Assembly (NCBI GenBank): GCA_940671915.1
Contig: CALNVZ010003434.1
Span: forward strand, 3,541,086 to 3,605,085
Source of the DNA: Paracentrotus lividus
Taxonomy: Eukaryota; Echinodermata; Echinoidea; Camarodonta; Echinidae
DNA length: 64,000 nt
Direction: 5' to 3'
In this document: positions 45,701 to 57,877 of the stretch, in pieces
Numbering within the stretch: position 1 is the stretch's first letter
Layout: each line of letters begins with the position of its first letter
The notes under the pieces: generated by a model
What the model was told of the DNA's origin: nothing
The model's database searches: none
The model's input: the letters and a program-made list of their open reading frames with translations, nothing else
Translations under genes and position numbers: made by a program

Positions 45701-48700
45701 TGCTTCCTTAATATCTCTCCATTTATCTCCATGTTTTCTCACTCCCTTAAAGGTTTTGATTTATTTTCTCCTAAGTTCGTTTTCCTTTTATTCACGTTTC
45801 TATTTCATATGGTTTTTTTCAATTTTTCGTCTTTTATGTTCTCACTATTCTCATTATTGTTTTTAATATGTCTTATTCCTTGTCCATTGATTTTCATTTT
45901 CGTGCAATCTTTTTCCTCATCTTATGTATTTCTTATATTTGTTGTCTATACTTGTTTCTTCATTGTTTTTTTTTTACCTATGCTTTTTTCTTATCACTGT
46001 ATTCATTGTTATTCTATCTATCTCTTTTTTCTTTCTATCACTTTGTTCTATCCTTCATTTTTGTTATTTCTTCACTCATTTCTCTCTTATATGTTCTCTC
46101 ACTTTTCGATTGCTTTCTTTATGTTTATCATCTTCATTTGCTCTCCTTATTGTTTTACTCTCTTATCCGTTATATTTCTCTTACCTATATCTGTTTTATT
46201 GTTTTACTTCATTCATGTCTTCTTCTATCGTCTCATACTTTCTCATTACATGTGTTTTTATTCATCTCTTTGCCTTTTATTGTTTACTCATTTCCTGTTT
46301 GTTTCTATTCATCATTTGTTTTCTTCCCTTATGTTACTTTCTCCTTCTATATTATTGTTTCTCTATTCCATATTGTATGTTATTTGGTTTCTTTCCATAC
46401 TCTCTTTCTATGCTCGTAACTAGTGTCTCTCTATATCTCGTGATATATTTGTTTCTCACTCTTCTCTTTTTCTCTATTTGAATGTTTATTTCTAAATCAT
46501 TGTTTTGGTTTCTCTCTTTTCTCTCTCACTATTCTTGTTATTGTTCTATATTGCTATTTGTTTTCTCATCTCTTTCGTCTTTCGTATCATATTGTTTTAT
46601 TCTCTCCTATTTCCTGTTTTTCTCGCTTATTGCTTCTTAATTTCATTTTTTCTACACTTATTTCTCATTATGTTATTTCTTATCTACTCTTTCTCTCTCG
46701 CATCTGTTTCATTCTAATTGTATTGTTCTCTATTTCATTGTTTTTTTCTTTGCTCACACTGTTTCTCTTTTTCATTTGTTCTTTTAATTGCTCTTTCCAT
46801 TATTGTTTAATTTACTGTATTGTTTTCTCTCTATGCTCCTATTTTTATCTCTTCATCTCGTGTTTTTATTTCTTCGACTTTCTCTCTACTTCACATTTTT
46901 AATTGTGTCGTTCATTTGTGTTTTTCTCACCTTTTTCTCTTTTTATCTGTTTTTATAATATCTTGCTTTTATCCCCTCCTCCCCCCCGTTTCTTTCCTGA
47001 ATGTTATTTCATTTGTTTTTCCTTCGCCTTTATTCCTTCCTAATTATGTGTATATCATTTGTTTATTTTTTCTTGCTCTTCCTTCCGTTCTTGTCGGAAT
47101 TGATTTCTAATTTTTGTTCTTTCTCATTATATGATTTCCTTTATTTAGAGTTAACTATTCATTTGATGTTTCTCATCTATTATTTCCTTGCTTATGTTCA
47201 ATGTTATTACATTCTCTGGTGGTTTTTTGTCTTCTTCCGTTATCTATTATTGTTGTATCTCTTGATTTTACCTCTAAAAACATATATTTATGTGTTGTTT
47301 ACTAGTTTCTCCTATTCTAATTGATTTCTACTATTATTTCCCCACCTTAAGGTGAGGATTCTCAATTGAATTGCTTCCCTGTCTGATCTGATTGTTATTA
47401 TACCAATCTGTTCTCTAGCTCGTTATTAATGCTTCCGATTTAACTGCAGAATTTGCCTTACAAAGCTAGTTAGGATATATGCTTCCATACATGCCTATTA
47501 CTAACGGTTTTCTTGGGTGTTTTCCTCCTCACATGTTATTTGTACTCCCAGTTGTACATCAAATCGCTACACACTTTCTGTAAAATTAATTAGTCTCACG
47601 AGATTCTTTTCCAAATTCCATACTGAAAACCCGGATTATTTGTGATCACTCCTTACCTATGTTTCAATTCCACTTTAGCAAAATGCGAAATTTTCAATTA
47701 TTTCGTTTAGCACGTCTCAATCATGCTGTAGTAGAGGATGATATAGCCTTCTTTACAATATAAAACTCTGTGTGTATTCTGAGGTGTCTTCTACATAAAT
47801 GATACTAAACTAATATGACTTTGAGGTGTAAAAATATTTGAGGAACTTTTCAGGACAAGTTTATGGCGCTTCTTCTTAATATTCTCCATTCTGTTTTAAT
47901 ATGATGTTAGTCAAGGCGCAGGTTGGGTTTAATGCAAAGTTTCCATGACATGTGTGTATGTTTTTCATTCACTTGCTCAGTAATTTATAAGTTAAGAAGC
48001 GTATCTAATGTTAAATTAGATTAGTGCGCAACATTTCAAATAACCTTAACAAACCACATAGCAAGAGGTAGAAACTGTTAGTGGGCCAATTTCGTATTTT
48101 GGCACCATCTTAAATTGGAGTAGCAATTGAAACGCTATCTAACATGTGTGGAAGGGATACTTTGCAGATCAGTGTACTGGGGGTTAGTGTGTAGTTAAGA
48201 TTGATAGATGTATATTCTGCTTACAAAGATAAAAAAAGTATAAGAGCTGCACGTAGAATTCTATTGGGATTTCTATAAATACAAACAATTAAGATTCTAG
48301 TGAGATAACTGGCTCTGTGTCAATAATTGAATTCGTTATTATTTTTACAGGCAAATCCCTAGGCCGCAAGATGATGCCTTAAGGGGGAGCCAGTTACCGA
48401 GTATACCCCTGCTCCTCATCCGTTGATCTGTCGCTCACTTATAATGAAAGCACTTCAGTGTTTGGAGAAGCGATCATAGCTTAGACCAATTCCACAAATT
48501 GCACTGTGATCCGGTGTTCCGTACACTATAATAATCTGTGGATCTAGTAAAGGACCTGAATAGGATGTGACCATGTTTCTTAGGAATCCAGGCAGGAACT
48601 GTCAGTGGGTCTGCCATGGCAACCGTAGCTACCCATTATACAGAGCAACTTTACCGAGAGAGCCATGGTTTGTCCCTGGGATGTGCAAGGGCAGTAATTT

Positions 48701-49800
48701 CGTTTAACAAAGGCTGGTAGTTCGTGAGGCGTGCTCCTTTCTGAATGCGGATCGGCACCACTCTTAATTTCAGCGTGGGGTTGATGATACCCAGTTTCCT
48801 TCATCTCCGGCTAGTACCACAGTAGTGCCTAGAGGGTTTCCTTCGAAACCTGGTTCGATGAGCTTCCTTGAAGACCACTCCGTGCCGAGTATCCATACCT
48901 CGAAAACTCATTTTATACACCAATGCACGATCTCTGAAGGTCACAAAGAGATTTTCGAGAAGGGGCCGGTTTATATTGGGGATAGAACTTCGGATCTACA
49001 GGAAGCTAGTTGTGAAGAGCGTAGTTGCGCCGTCAATCGGCGAGGGCAATGACGCTATGTATACCGTCTCAAATCATAGTGCTCCTGGTATGGCCAGTCA
49101 CCAGAATGCTTTCTATCGAACTCATTCCTTGACTACACGACACCTGAAGAGTCCATCGACCAGGTAATCACAAAAGATACATTAGCGGAAGGTATTCATC
49201 GAATTTAATAGTCCAGAAATGACAGCTCGTTCTGGAGTAGTTCCTAAATGGCGAGTATGAAATGCCCACGTTTAGATGGTCCGAGCGCAGGTCGGCCAAG
49301 GGCTGATGCATATGCTCTGTGTGTTTTCCTATTAATCATTGAATCCCTCATCGGAGCCTGTTCCTATCTATGCCAGTCATCTCATGCTTGGATCTCTCAC
49401 TCCATACGGATTAAGCACCAGATGCAAACAGAAGTTGACCAGGGTTAACGTGGTCAATCCAGATTTACCAGGGAGGTTTACAGGGATTTCATGCAAGATT
49501 GACTAGTATGCACGCATTACTCAAAACACCCGTAAAGTGGACTTCTAATATCGCTTAGGAAGTCTTGGAGAAGCGGTGCGACTTCTACCTAATCTGCCAA
49601 TCCTGCCGTATGTACTTTAATCCCAGGCTTCAATACATTCATTGTCATGCACAAGACACTACTTAACGTCCTGTGGCAGGAATTCTTGGCTGCGCTCATG
49701 AAGGGTAGGTGCCAAGGTGATCCAGCTGTTGGGTTGCCTTAGCCAATGGAGATAGGATGCGTCAATCATGCCAGGTTGGTAAGTAAGTGTATGGGGAAGC
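42780..49800 (+). other. Distorted macro-repeat stretch, probable assembly artefact
   Basis: The order of landmarks follows the macro-repeat (RT 3' half to about 44,500, spacer 44,600-45,600, satellite-like 45,600-47,340, foldback right end and flank to 48,540, RT from about 48,550), but every interval is 1.7-2.4 times too long. Local comparison shows correct bases in correct order with extra bases between them, for example gaagagcaagagcattacca against gaagacaataaaatttgg. Frames here, including the hydrophobic ones at 45,659-47,324, are not genes. Confidence 0.75.
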
Positions 49801-50705
49801 GTCATTACAGAATACTCCATGAACCCAGGGCTACCTCTCGCAGGGTCACCTAAATCCGCTCCGCGTTACCTTACAAGAGTCATATTCTTGAAGACAATAA
49901 ATTTGGAGCTTGGAGCATTTAAAGAAGAAAGTCAGTGCGAGGAACAGCATACTGAAGAAGCTAGCTAATCAAAATGGGGCACTGATGCAAGCACCATCCG
50001 CACAACGGCCCATTGCCCTTCTACTCAGCTGCAGAATATGCCTGTCCTGTGTGGGTAGATCAGCCCATGCTTCAAAGATAGACCCATCACTCAACAGTGC
50101 ATGTAGGCCATAACAGGTTGCCTGAAACCAACCAAGTAGACGATATCTACATCCTGAGTGGCATCGCCCTCCTCACATCAGGAGCATCTCTCTCCCAAAA
50201 GAGAAACTTAAGCAAAGAAAATGACCCACTCCACCTCTCTTCAACGCCATGCTGCAATTAAGCGCTTAAGATCTAGGCACATTTCCTTCATTCTATCGTT
50301 CCCTTGAACCAAAGCCCTCAACCGTAGGCTAGACCTTTGGTCAACCCGCCTTGGTCTTGCACCACACAAGTGTCAACACCAGTCCAAAGAGTCCCTCCCA
50401 CCACGGATTTCCGCGAACTTTGGCCTTTCTGGCTGTGTTTAAACCGCTTGCGAGCTGGAGTTGGCCGTTGCAAAGGCTCTAATGTCAATGGGGCATCAAC
50501 ACTGAAGGACAGCCAGTTTGCGAATGCGGAGAGGAGGAGACCATGAGTCACTCATACAATGCCCCTCTTCTACCTTCCCCTGTTCCCAGCTGATTCTTAC
50601 TACCTTTCGCCTAATGGATCGCTGCGTTCAGTATCTAATGGGCAGAGTTTGAACCACATTCTAATTCACAAATAAACAAAAATTGAGAGAAAGGACTCGA
50701 GAAGA
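49801..50705 (+). pseudogene. RT 3' portion with natural 3' end, last macro-repeat unit
   Basis: Clean sequence resumes near aatactccatgaacccaggg and carries LKKKVSARNSILKKLAN, the WPFWLCLNRLRAGVGRCK segment and the Cys motif (CEC..E, MSH). It ends in gagaaaggactcgagaagaa plus gaagaag at about 50,680-50,713, the same tail as the 27-kb copy. Many one-base indels break the frame. Confidence 0.82.
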
Positions 50706-50713
50706 AGAAGAAG

Positions 50714-52087
50714 GGCATTCCTGAACTCGTCATATTTGTTGATATTATGAAGAAAGGGGTTCTTTTCTTTGAAGAAGAAGATCCGGTGAGTATGGAAATG
50801 CATGGACACGATAAGAACCTTCATGAGATAACGATAACTGGACCAACGTGTTTCACAATTAATTGACCTTCAAGGAGAGATTGATTTCAAACAAAATGGT
50901 CAATTGATTATTAATGCTTTTCATTTTAATTAATAAGATTGATGCTTTCCTATAGATGCCCGTAAAGAACTTACCCTTTTTCATAAATGTTTTGTTTTGT
51001 TTTGTTTTTTGTTGTTGGCTAAATTGGGTATTTAGTTCTTAGTTAGTGGAAGACCCCCCCCCCCCGGGTCTTATGTTAATATTTGAAATTTAAGCTAAAA
51101 TTTCATAGTGTGTAATTCTAACAACATTGTTAGTATCACTGTTATAATTTCAATAATAGTAATATTTACTGACAGTGTGCTTTTACACAGTCATTGTGAT
51201 TATTGCAAATTGAGCTATTGGGGCTCATTTAGCATATACTCGTAAAAAAAAAACAAACAAACAAACCAACAAACAAAAACAAACGAGTCTTTAATACCCA
51301 ATCAGCGGGTTCAGAAGCGCAGATGATTAATTTCTTAAATACGTAATTCAACTACTATCTATATTATGTTAAATAATAAGATTGTCTATACAAATAATAA
51401 TAATAATAATAATAATAAACATAGAAGAGTCCCGCCTGGATCTTGCACTGTCAATATCAGAATGCCATCCAAGAACGAAAATAAAAATTGCATTATTTGC
51501 AAACACACACAAAAAAAAAGCAGGAATAAATATTTTGAGGGGTCCACAACTTACAAGGAAAGCTTCTCAGTGGACCTCTCCATTTCCTGCTTAACACTAT
51601 CATGACTGTGATAAAGTATTTAAATCTGCAATAATTTTTTTTTGACATTCAAACATGTTATTCTTATATGCATATGTATATGTATGTATGTATGTATGTG
51701 TGTATATATATGTACATGTATATGTTTATAGTAAATAGTGGTAGAAAAATACGCTTTGCGATTGGCTAGGTCAGTACCACGTGACCTACTTTCAATTTGT
51801 TATATTCTACATATGTACAATATAACTTTCGGTTTTCGGAGGGTAAAGCCTGTGTTAAATGAATGGGGAGAGTATCGATTCTATCGATAGCCTCGTTGCG
51901 CTAGCGCGTAATGAGAGTAAAATGTTGCGCTCTATAGCTCATATCAATGGATACGCGGAGCAACAAAATACGTCACAATTGATAATTTGCACAATTTTTT
52001 TTGCAAAGATAAAACTAGATTAGGCAAGATAAAAAATCTAGGGGTCTATTTACTATAATAAATAGTGAACGCTCCATCTTGCAACAT
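50714..52087. other. No gene; several microsatellites
   Basis: C12-type run near 51,054-51,066, (CAAA)n-like 51,250-51,285, (AAT)n 51,393-51,418, (TATG)n-like 51,665-51,725. The stretch 51,740-52,030 is less repetitive (tatcgattctatcgatagcc) but has no supportable frame. Confidence 0.55.
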
Positions 52088-52222
52088 TACTGGACTACTA
52101 GTATATGAACTCCAAATACTAAATTATCCCTCGTGCAAATCTATTTCACCTCGGCCTGTGGCCTCGGAGAAACAAATCTGCACTCGGGATAATTTAGTAT
52201 TTGTCGTCCTTATAATCCAGTA
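52088..52222. mobile_element. Small foldback, CAAATACTAAATTATCC arms
   Basis: caaatactaaattatcc at 52,113 and its exact complement ending at 52,203 make 17-bp arms. tactggact/aatccagta extends them outward to about 52,088 and 52,222, and tcgtgcaaat/atctgcactcg inward. The loop is the palindromic cctcggcctgtggcctcgg. Confidence 0.7.
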
Positions 52223-52383
52223 TATTGCGCGATAGATTGTAAACTATTTATATAATATACGCATATTTTGTACTACATGATTATTACTTTGTTTATGGTA
52301 ATGGTATTTCTATGAATACTGTGTTCTTTTGTCGGAAATGAGAAAAAATAAAATTGAATTGAATTGAAAATAGCACGCATTGT

Positions 52384-53395
52384 TATTAGGTCACTCGGTG
52401 AACTGTATAGAATAAGAGAACGGTTGGTGTATTCAAAGCTTTTTTTAGTGGGTCTCAAAGATTTGGTCCAATGACTACATTGGCTGATTGATATTGTGTA
52501 TACTAATTCAGCATGATCGTATGAGGAAGCATGTAAGTATAATTATTACAAAATACACAGTAACTCCAAACCCATGTACAGTAATAACAACAAATGCCTT
52601 ATATTATTGATGCCTTAGACATGTTAAATGTGTACTCGCACTTTATGTTCTTTCATCAATATTTCTTTTAAAAATGCCTTTGGAATGAGATAATGATTTT
52701 ACTGGGGATATTATTTATTTTATAGCTATATTTACCATTATAATTCATCAGTTTTAAACAGAGTTTTTTTTTGTTTGTTTGTTTTTTTTTTTTACGAAAT
52801 GCCAAATTAGTCTAAAACTATCTATGGCAAATGCCCCTTCGGTCTTATCCCACATGGACTAATTCAATTTAGTCTACAAGCAGTTCATCTAATTCCCTTT
52901 TGGTCTAATATGCATTTTTGTCTAATATCCACTAGTCTTGGTCACTTCCAGTAAGAAACTTGTAATAGATCAAATATTCATTTTTGGAGTTAGACAAAAA
53001 GGCCATTAGGCAGTTAAGCTATAGACTATTTGGCAATTATACCAAATGGTCATTTGTCCAAGTAAAAATTTGATCAATTAGGTATAGACCAAGGAGAACT
53101 TCGACCAAGTTGTTAGTATAGGCCAAATTGGTTACGCTCATTTGATATTACAAAAATAGAGAATTGGGAGGGAAAAAATTGGAATTGGAAGAAAACTACC
53201 AAATGGATATAAAACATTGATTTTGCGGGCGAGTACTGCTGCAGTAAAGCTCAAGTCAGTACGTTGGAAGGCAATCTCAAAGTGATTATTGATAATAATG
53301 TGCAAAATAATGTAAATGTTATATAAAGCGTGTGATAACACTCCAATGGTTAGCTATGGAATTCATACGTCATTTATTAATGCATGGCACTCTTT
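52384..53395 (+). repeat. Dispersed repeat, uninterrupted copy
   Basis: About 1 kb that recurs, in the same order and orientation, as 54,225-54,345, 60,100-60,200 and 63,233-63,990. It includes a TTGGTCTAA-word segment (about 52,830-53,130) with words in direct orientation first and complement later. No inverted ends or protein recognised. A partial copy lies at 3,425-3,570. Confidence 0.75.
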
Positions 53396-53406
53396 CATAA
53401 AATATT

Positions 53407-53492
53407 TGATTTCAAGCAATAAGATCTGTTGCAAAGGACTATGACTATGATTTAATCATAGTCCTTAGCAACAAATCTTATTGGTTGAAATA
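53407..53492. repeat. 85-bp near-perfect hairpin
   Basis: atttcaagcaataagatctg then ttgcaaaggactatga is inverted with about four differences immediately downstream (tcatagtccttagcaacaaa then tcttattggttgaaat). Almost no loop. Probably a tiny foldback element. Confidence 0.7.
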
Positions 53493-53494
53493 AA

Positions 53495-54074
53495 ATTAGA
53501 TTTTGAAAATAAATCATTTAGTAATAGCAAAAATAGTTAATTGCAAAGCTCTTGACCGTTGATATCTTTATACGAACAAAAATTGCAGTTAAAACTATAA
53601 TTTGTGGGAAAGAATGTCATTTGTATGCGCCAAAATCATTATAGCTATCTTGGCGTTCGTTACCACATTAAATAACAACCCCTTTTCCTATTAAACAATT
53701 TTAGATTTCAACTTTTGTATTCAAAACTTATGTTTCCTAATTCATGTACCTACATGAAGTTGAGGGCATGAATAAATACATGTTTTACCCTGGTAACTCA
53801 ATCTGTAAATTTGTATTCCTGAATTAATTTTAAATACTCATTAACACAAACATACGCAAACATCTCCTCAGTTCTCGTTCTCTTGCGCCTACACGGGCAA
53901 TTATTTCCGTCTAAAATCTTTAAAATATCACGATACGAAATATCATAAGTATTTGATATTTGATTATCGAATTTGTATTTCATAATCAATTTGATGACTT
54001 TATTTCAAATTCTTTTGAAGGCTAACTCAAGTTTAGAGAGAACAGAGAGAAAAAAATGTCCTTCTTGGCTCTTT

Positions 54075-54118
<44 letters not shown>

Positions 54119-54224
54119 GCCTGGGGTGGTCGTCTTTCTCTGCCATTGTACAAATGATATCCAAGAATTAAATGAATCACGAAAAAAAAAATCATTATTT
54201 ACAAATAGAAAAACAGGAAAAGCT
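53495..54224. other. No gene; (CA)n microsatellite
   Basis: A nearly pure (CA)n of about 19 units lies at 54,077-54,116. Nothing else supportable. Confidence 0.6.
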
Positions 54225-54345
54225 CACATTGTTATAAGGTGTAACTGTAAAAGAGAACGTTTGGAGTATTCAGAGCTTTTTTAGTTGATCCCAAAGATTT
54301 GGTCCAATGACTACATTGGCTAATTGATATTGTGTACAAAGTAAT
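54225..54345 (+). repeat. Dispersed repeat copy 2, segment 1
   Basis: Matches 52,384-52,505 (gagaacgtttgg, ttggtccaatgactacattg, aattgatattgtgta), then is broken by the composite palindrome. The remainder follows at 60,100 and 63,233. Confidence 0.75.
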
Positions 54346-55395
54346 GGTAGAGTCACACCGGCAGACCGACCTCAAACCGATCACTCCAAAACACTTTTGT
54401 GTCAATCGGGATGGATTCGGAAGCCATCAGGATGATTATGGCAGGGTTCGGTCTGTTGTCAGTGTAACGTCGGTATGAGGTCGGAATTATCGGTTTTAAA
54501 TCAGCCTGGTATCGGTTTGAAGAAAGGGTCGGGGTGGAATCTTTCAAGCATGTTCGAAAGATCTCTCCCCGACCATTCGTCAGGGAGCTATCGGAGACGA
54601 CTCGGGGTCAGCTCGAAAAGAGCGGGGAGCATTCGGTCTTGGTTCGATATCGGTTCGGAATAAAAGATCGGAATGTGGTCGGTTTCAATACCAAGTTCAG
54701 TCAAATTTCTATCGGCCGAACTAATCCCGATTCAACATCACGTATGTTCCTCGCCTATTCGTTGCGTGTTCGCTTGGTGGGCAAAGTGGGTGGAGCTAGT
54801 TGTTATGGGCAACGAAGCGTTCGTTAACTTCTTTTCATGTTTTTCTCATGCTGCAAAATGAGTCTAACTGCAATATTCTAAAATCCACCGAAAAACTTAA
54901 AAACTGGCAAAACGGTGAATATACATCTCTCCTTTGGATATTGGTTTATCAAATAAACCAATTCATCAAACAATTGGGAGATTTTTTGTTCAGTTTTATG
55001 CCTTTTGAAAGCGTCATCAAAATGATCATCAAAATATAGAAATTATGTAAGCTTTTAAGAAATTTTACTTTTTCAATATCTGGTATATTTTTGATAGTTT
55101 GAAAATGTTATGACAATGAAATTAGAAGTTTTCTAAACTGATGCCGTTGTTTGCTAAGATGTTATAGTTTTTTTTTTACTTGTGGACACGCCGTTGAAAT
55201 CAGGTAAAAATCTTTCCCTTTTTTACTTATTTTCGTAACATGTATATTTTATCGGCATTTCAGTTGTTTATTTTTCATTTCTATTTTAAAATCAATCATG
55301 GAGATGAAAATTGGGAGTGTAGAAATACAGTGTACGTCTATGTTTCGTATGATCAATGCTGCTGAAAAGAGAATACTGGGTTCATATTTCATGAA

Positions 55396-56123
55396 CATAT
55401 CAATTCTACTCTATGTAAAATGTAAAGTTAACGTATACCAATGTGTGGCATGGAATCGTAATTAAACAAGGCGCGTCCATTATCTAAGAGGCCAGACGCA
55501 ACAAAGTAACGTTGGAAATACGGCTGAGAAGCGCAGAAATCTGTACAGCTGACTGCAATAACAAAAACTCGCGTAAGAAGACTTCCCTGCATTCGAATGG
55601 TATCGCCCGTCCGGTGAGGAGCAAATACTGCGTGGAGGTGAAAGAAATTTATGAACTTTTCTCATGGTTTTAATTAGTAGATGCTTCAGACCAGATGGAG
55701 GAAAAAGACATTTTTGAAAGCCTATAACATGATTGTGCTGAAGTTGTAATCAGAACCTGTATTTTACATAGATTGATGCTCCAAACCAAGAGATCTCGCC
55801 AAGACGCCGTTTGCATTATTTTCTATGCGATATGCATGTGATTTGCGTAAACATTGACCAATCGAGAAAAAAAATCTCTTATAATAGTTCAAAGTGACAG
55901 GACTTTTTTTTCCCTTTGCAATAAGTTATCCCTATTTCTGAAAAATTCAGACTGTGAACGTACTCAATCAAACTGATCATTTCTTTGAAAGGGTAGTTGC
56001 TCGCCACAATAAAGAAAATAAAGTGAAAAACTGTCCAAAAACAGAAAAAGTAAATGGGAGCGTTCGCTTTGAGTAGAATGGTAGCGCCCTCTATCTCTTA
56101 AGTTTACAACTAGAATTGATATG
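55396..56123 (-). mobile_element. CATATCAATTCTA-ended element, copy 3
   Basis: A 728-bp, internally shortened copy of the family at 7,064 and 21,070, with both 13-bp ends intact. Host sequence on either side (tttcatgaa and aaaagtcgcc) appears joined at 56,464-56,481 (catgaaaaaagtcgcc), giving a paralogous empty site. The join shows no target duplication unless hidden in the A run. Confidence 0.88.
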
Positions 56124-56345
56124 AAAAGTCGCCGAATTATAAATATGAGCGTGTGTTGAGATATTGATATCGCCACGTCTTTCGGCCCAGACATCAGTCC
56201 CATTCCGATAATGAATGCCCGACATTTCAAACCAGGAACCGGCGGACTGAACGAACTCCTGGTTATTGTGATGACCGCAGACCAACCAGCTCCCGTGGCT
56301 TGCCCGTGGCTGTCTTCAGTTAGGTGATGACATGTTGCCAGCATA

Positions 56346-56556
56346 TTTTTCAATTTTATTATAAAATCAATCATGGAGATGAAAATTGGGAGTGTTGAAA
56401 TACAGTGTATATGTTTATGTCTTGTAGGATCAGGCTGCTGAAAAGAGAAAACTAGGTTCATATTTCATGAAAAAAGTCGCCAAATTAAAAATGCCAGCAT
56501 ACGGCGCCGCGTCTTTCGGCCCAGTCTAACGGCCAAGACATCAGTCCCATTCCGGT
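56346..56556 (+). repeat. Local duplication of 55,275-55,395 plus 56,124-56,200
   Basis: atcaatcatggagatgaaaa, ctgctgaaaagaga, ttcatatttcatgaa and cgtctttcggccca recur in the same order as around copy 3 of the CATATCAATTCTA element, but without the element. An inverted relative is at 56,840-56,930. Confidence 0.8.
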
Positions 56557-57108
56557 ATTACGTAATATTTCACACGTACCATGATGACTTATTGCTTGTT
56601 AGTACTAGTGTTTTTGAAAGTGGAGGGGCTGATCCGAAGTGGGGGGGGGGGGGTGCTGAACAGGCTAAAAATCACAAGTGTATGGTCATTTTTGCATTTT
56701 TGTACACGTTGGCTGAAAAAAAGTGGGTGCTGCAGCCACCCAGCCACCCCACCCCCCCGGCTCCGCGACCCCTGCTAATTATTAGACATGTAGATATTCC
56801 AGTTTACCTATAATAAGGAAAGGATGCTCGGAAGATGCAGCATTGATCCTACGAAACATAGACGTACACTGTATTTCCACACTCCCAATTTTCATCTCCA
56901 CGATTGATTTTATAATAAAAATGAAAAATAAACAACTGACATGCCAATAAAATATACATGTTACGAAAATAAGTAAAAAGGGGAAAGATTTTTGCCTGAT
57001 TTCAACGGCGTGTCCACAAGTAAAAAAAAACTATAACATCTAGGCAAACAACGGCATCAATTCAGAAAACTTCTAATTTCATTGTCATAACATTTTCAAA
57101 CTATTAAA

Positions 57109-57877
57109 TATGGAAGCTTAAAAGTGCCACCGAGATGTTGAGATAATTATCTTGGGAAGTCGACATCATGATAGCAAAAGATCAGATGACGAGATCCTGG
57201 ATCGCATCATGTCCACATCTTTCAGAAGAGATGATCAGATGACAAGATCTCGGATCTCGTCACGTCGACATCTTGTAGAAGAGATGATCAGATGACAAGA
57301 TCCCGGAATTCGCCATGTCAACATCTTGTAGAAGAGATGATCAGATGACAAGATCTTTTATCTCGTCATGTCTACATTCAGTGGAAGAGATGATTAGATG
57401 TCATGATCTCGTAACTCATCATGTCTACATCTTTTAGAAGAGATGATCAGATGACAAGATCCCGGATCTCGTCATGTCGACATCTTGTAGAAGAGATGAT
57501 CAGATGACAAGATCTTCGATTCATGATCATGTCATCTGATCATCTCTTCTAAAAGATGTAGACATGATGAGTTACGAGATCATGACATCTAATCATCTCT
57601 TCCACTGGATGTAGACATGACGAGATAAAAGACCTTGTCATCTGATCATCTCTTCTACAAGATGGTGACATGGCGAATTCCGGGATCTTGTCATCTGATC
57701 ATCTCTTCTACAAGATGTCGACGTGACGAGATCCGAGATCTTGTCATCTGATCATCTCTTCTGAAAGATGTGGACATGATGAGATCCAGGATCTCGTCAT
57801 CTGATCTTTTGCTATCATGATGTCGACTTCCCAAGATAATTATCTCAACATCTCGGTGGCACTTTTAAGCTTCCATA
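57109..57877. mobile_element. Foldback hairpin with exact 53-bp internal period
   Basis: Arms 57,109-57,453 and 57,533-57,877 pair with no net length difference (every tested position pair sums to 114,986). GATCAGATG-type words start at 57,180, 57,233, 57,286, 57,339, 57,392, 57,445 and 57,498, exactly 53 bases apart, and their complements at 57,533 to 57,798 with the same step. Spacers between words differ from unit to unit but are mirrored across the axis. ATTAAA flanks both sides (57,103-57,108 and 57,878-57,883); the empty counterpart in the opposite arm reads ATCAAA (as its complement at 55,090-55,095), supporting a 6-bp target duplication. Confidence 0.9.

Larger units (their letters stand above)
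34747..50705 (+). repeat. Tandem macro-repeat, unit about 3.48 kb, at least four units
   Basis: The sequence from ataacttattgtaggcctat at 34,747 recurs at 38,226, directly joined to the interrupted RT sequence ggccgttgcaa. Each unit is the right part of the AGGGTA foldback, with its satellite, plus an RT fragment. Unit 1 is 34,747-38,224. Unit 2 starts at 38,225 and is cut by an N gap. Unit 3 resumes at 41,306. A fourth is implied by the distorted 42,780-49,800 stretch. The last RT copy alone continues to the natural retrotransposon 3' end at about 50,705, so tandem duplication happened after retrotransposon insertion. Confidence 0.85.

Noticed and set aside
45659..47324. Phe/Leu/Ser-rich frames resembling multi-pass membrane proteins
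   Set aside because: They lie in the distorted satellite part of 42,780-49,800 and reflect T-rich sequence.
57180..57810. CRISPR-like array (constant word, variable spacers, fixed 53-base period)
   Set aside because: The units are mirrored in a foldback, spacers share most of their bases, the context is eukaryotic and there are no cas-like genes. Better explained as a foldback element.
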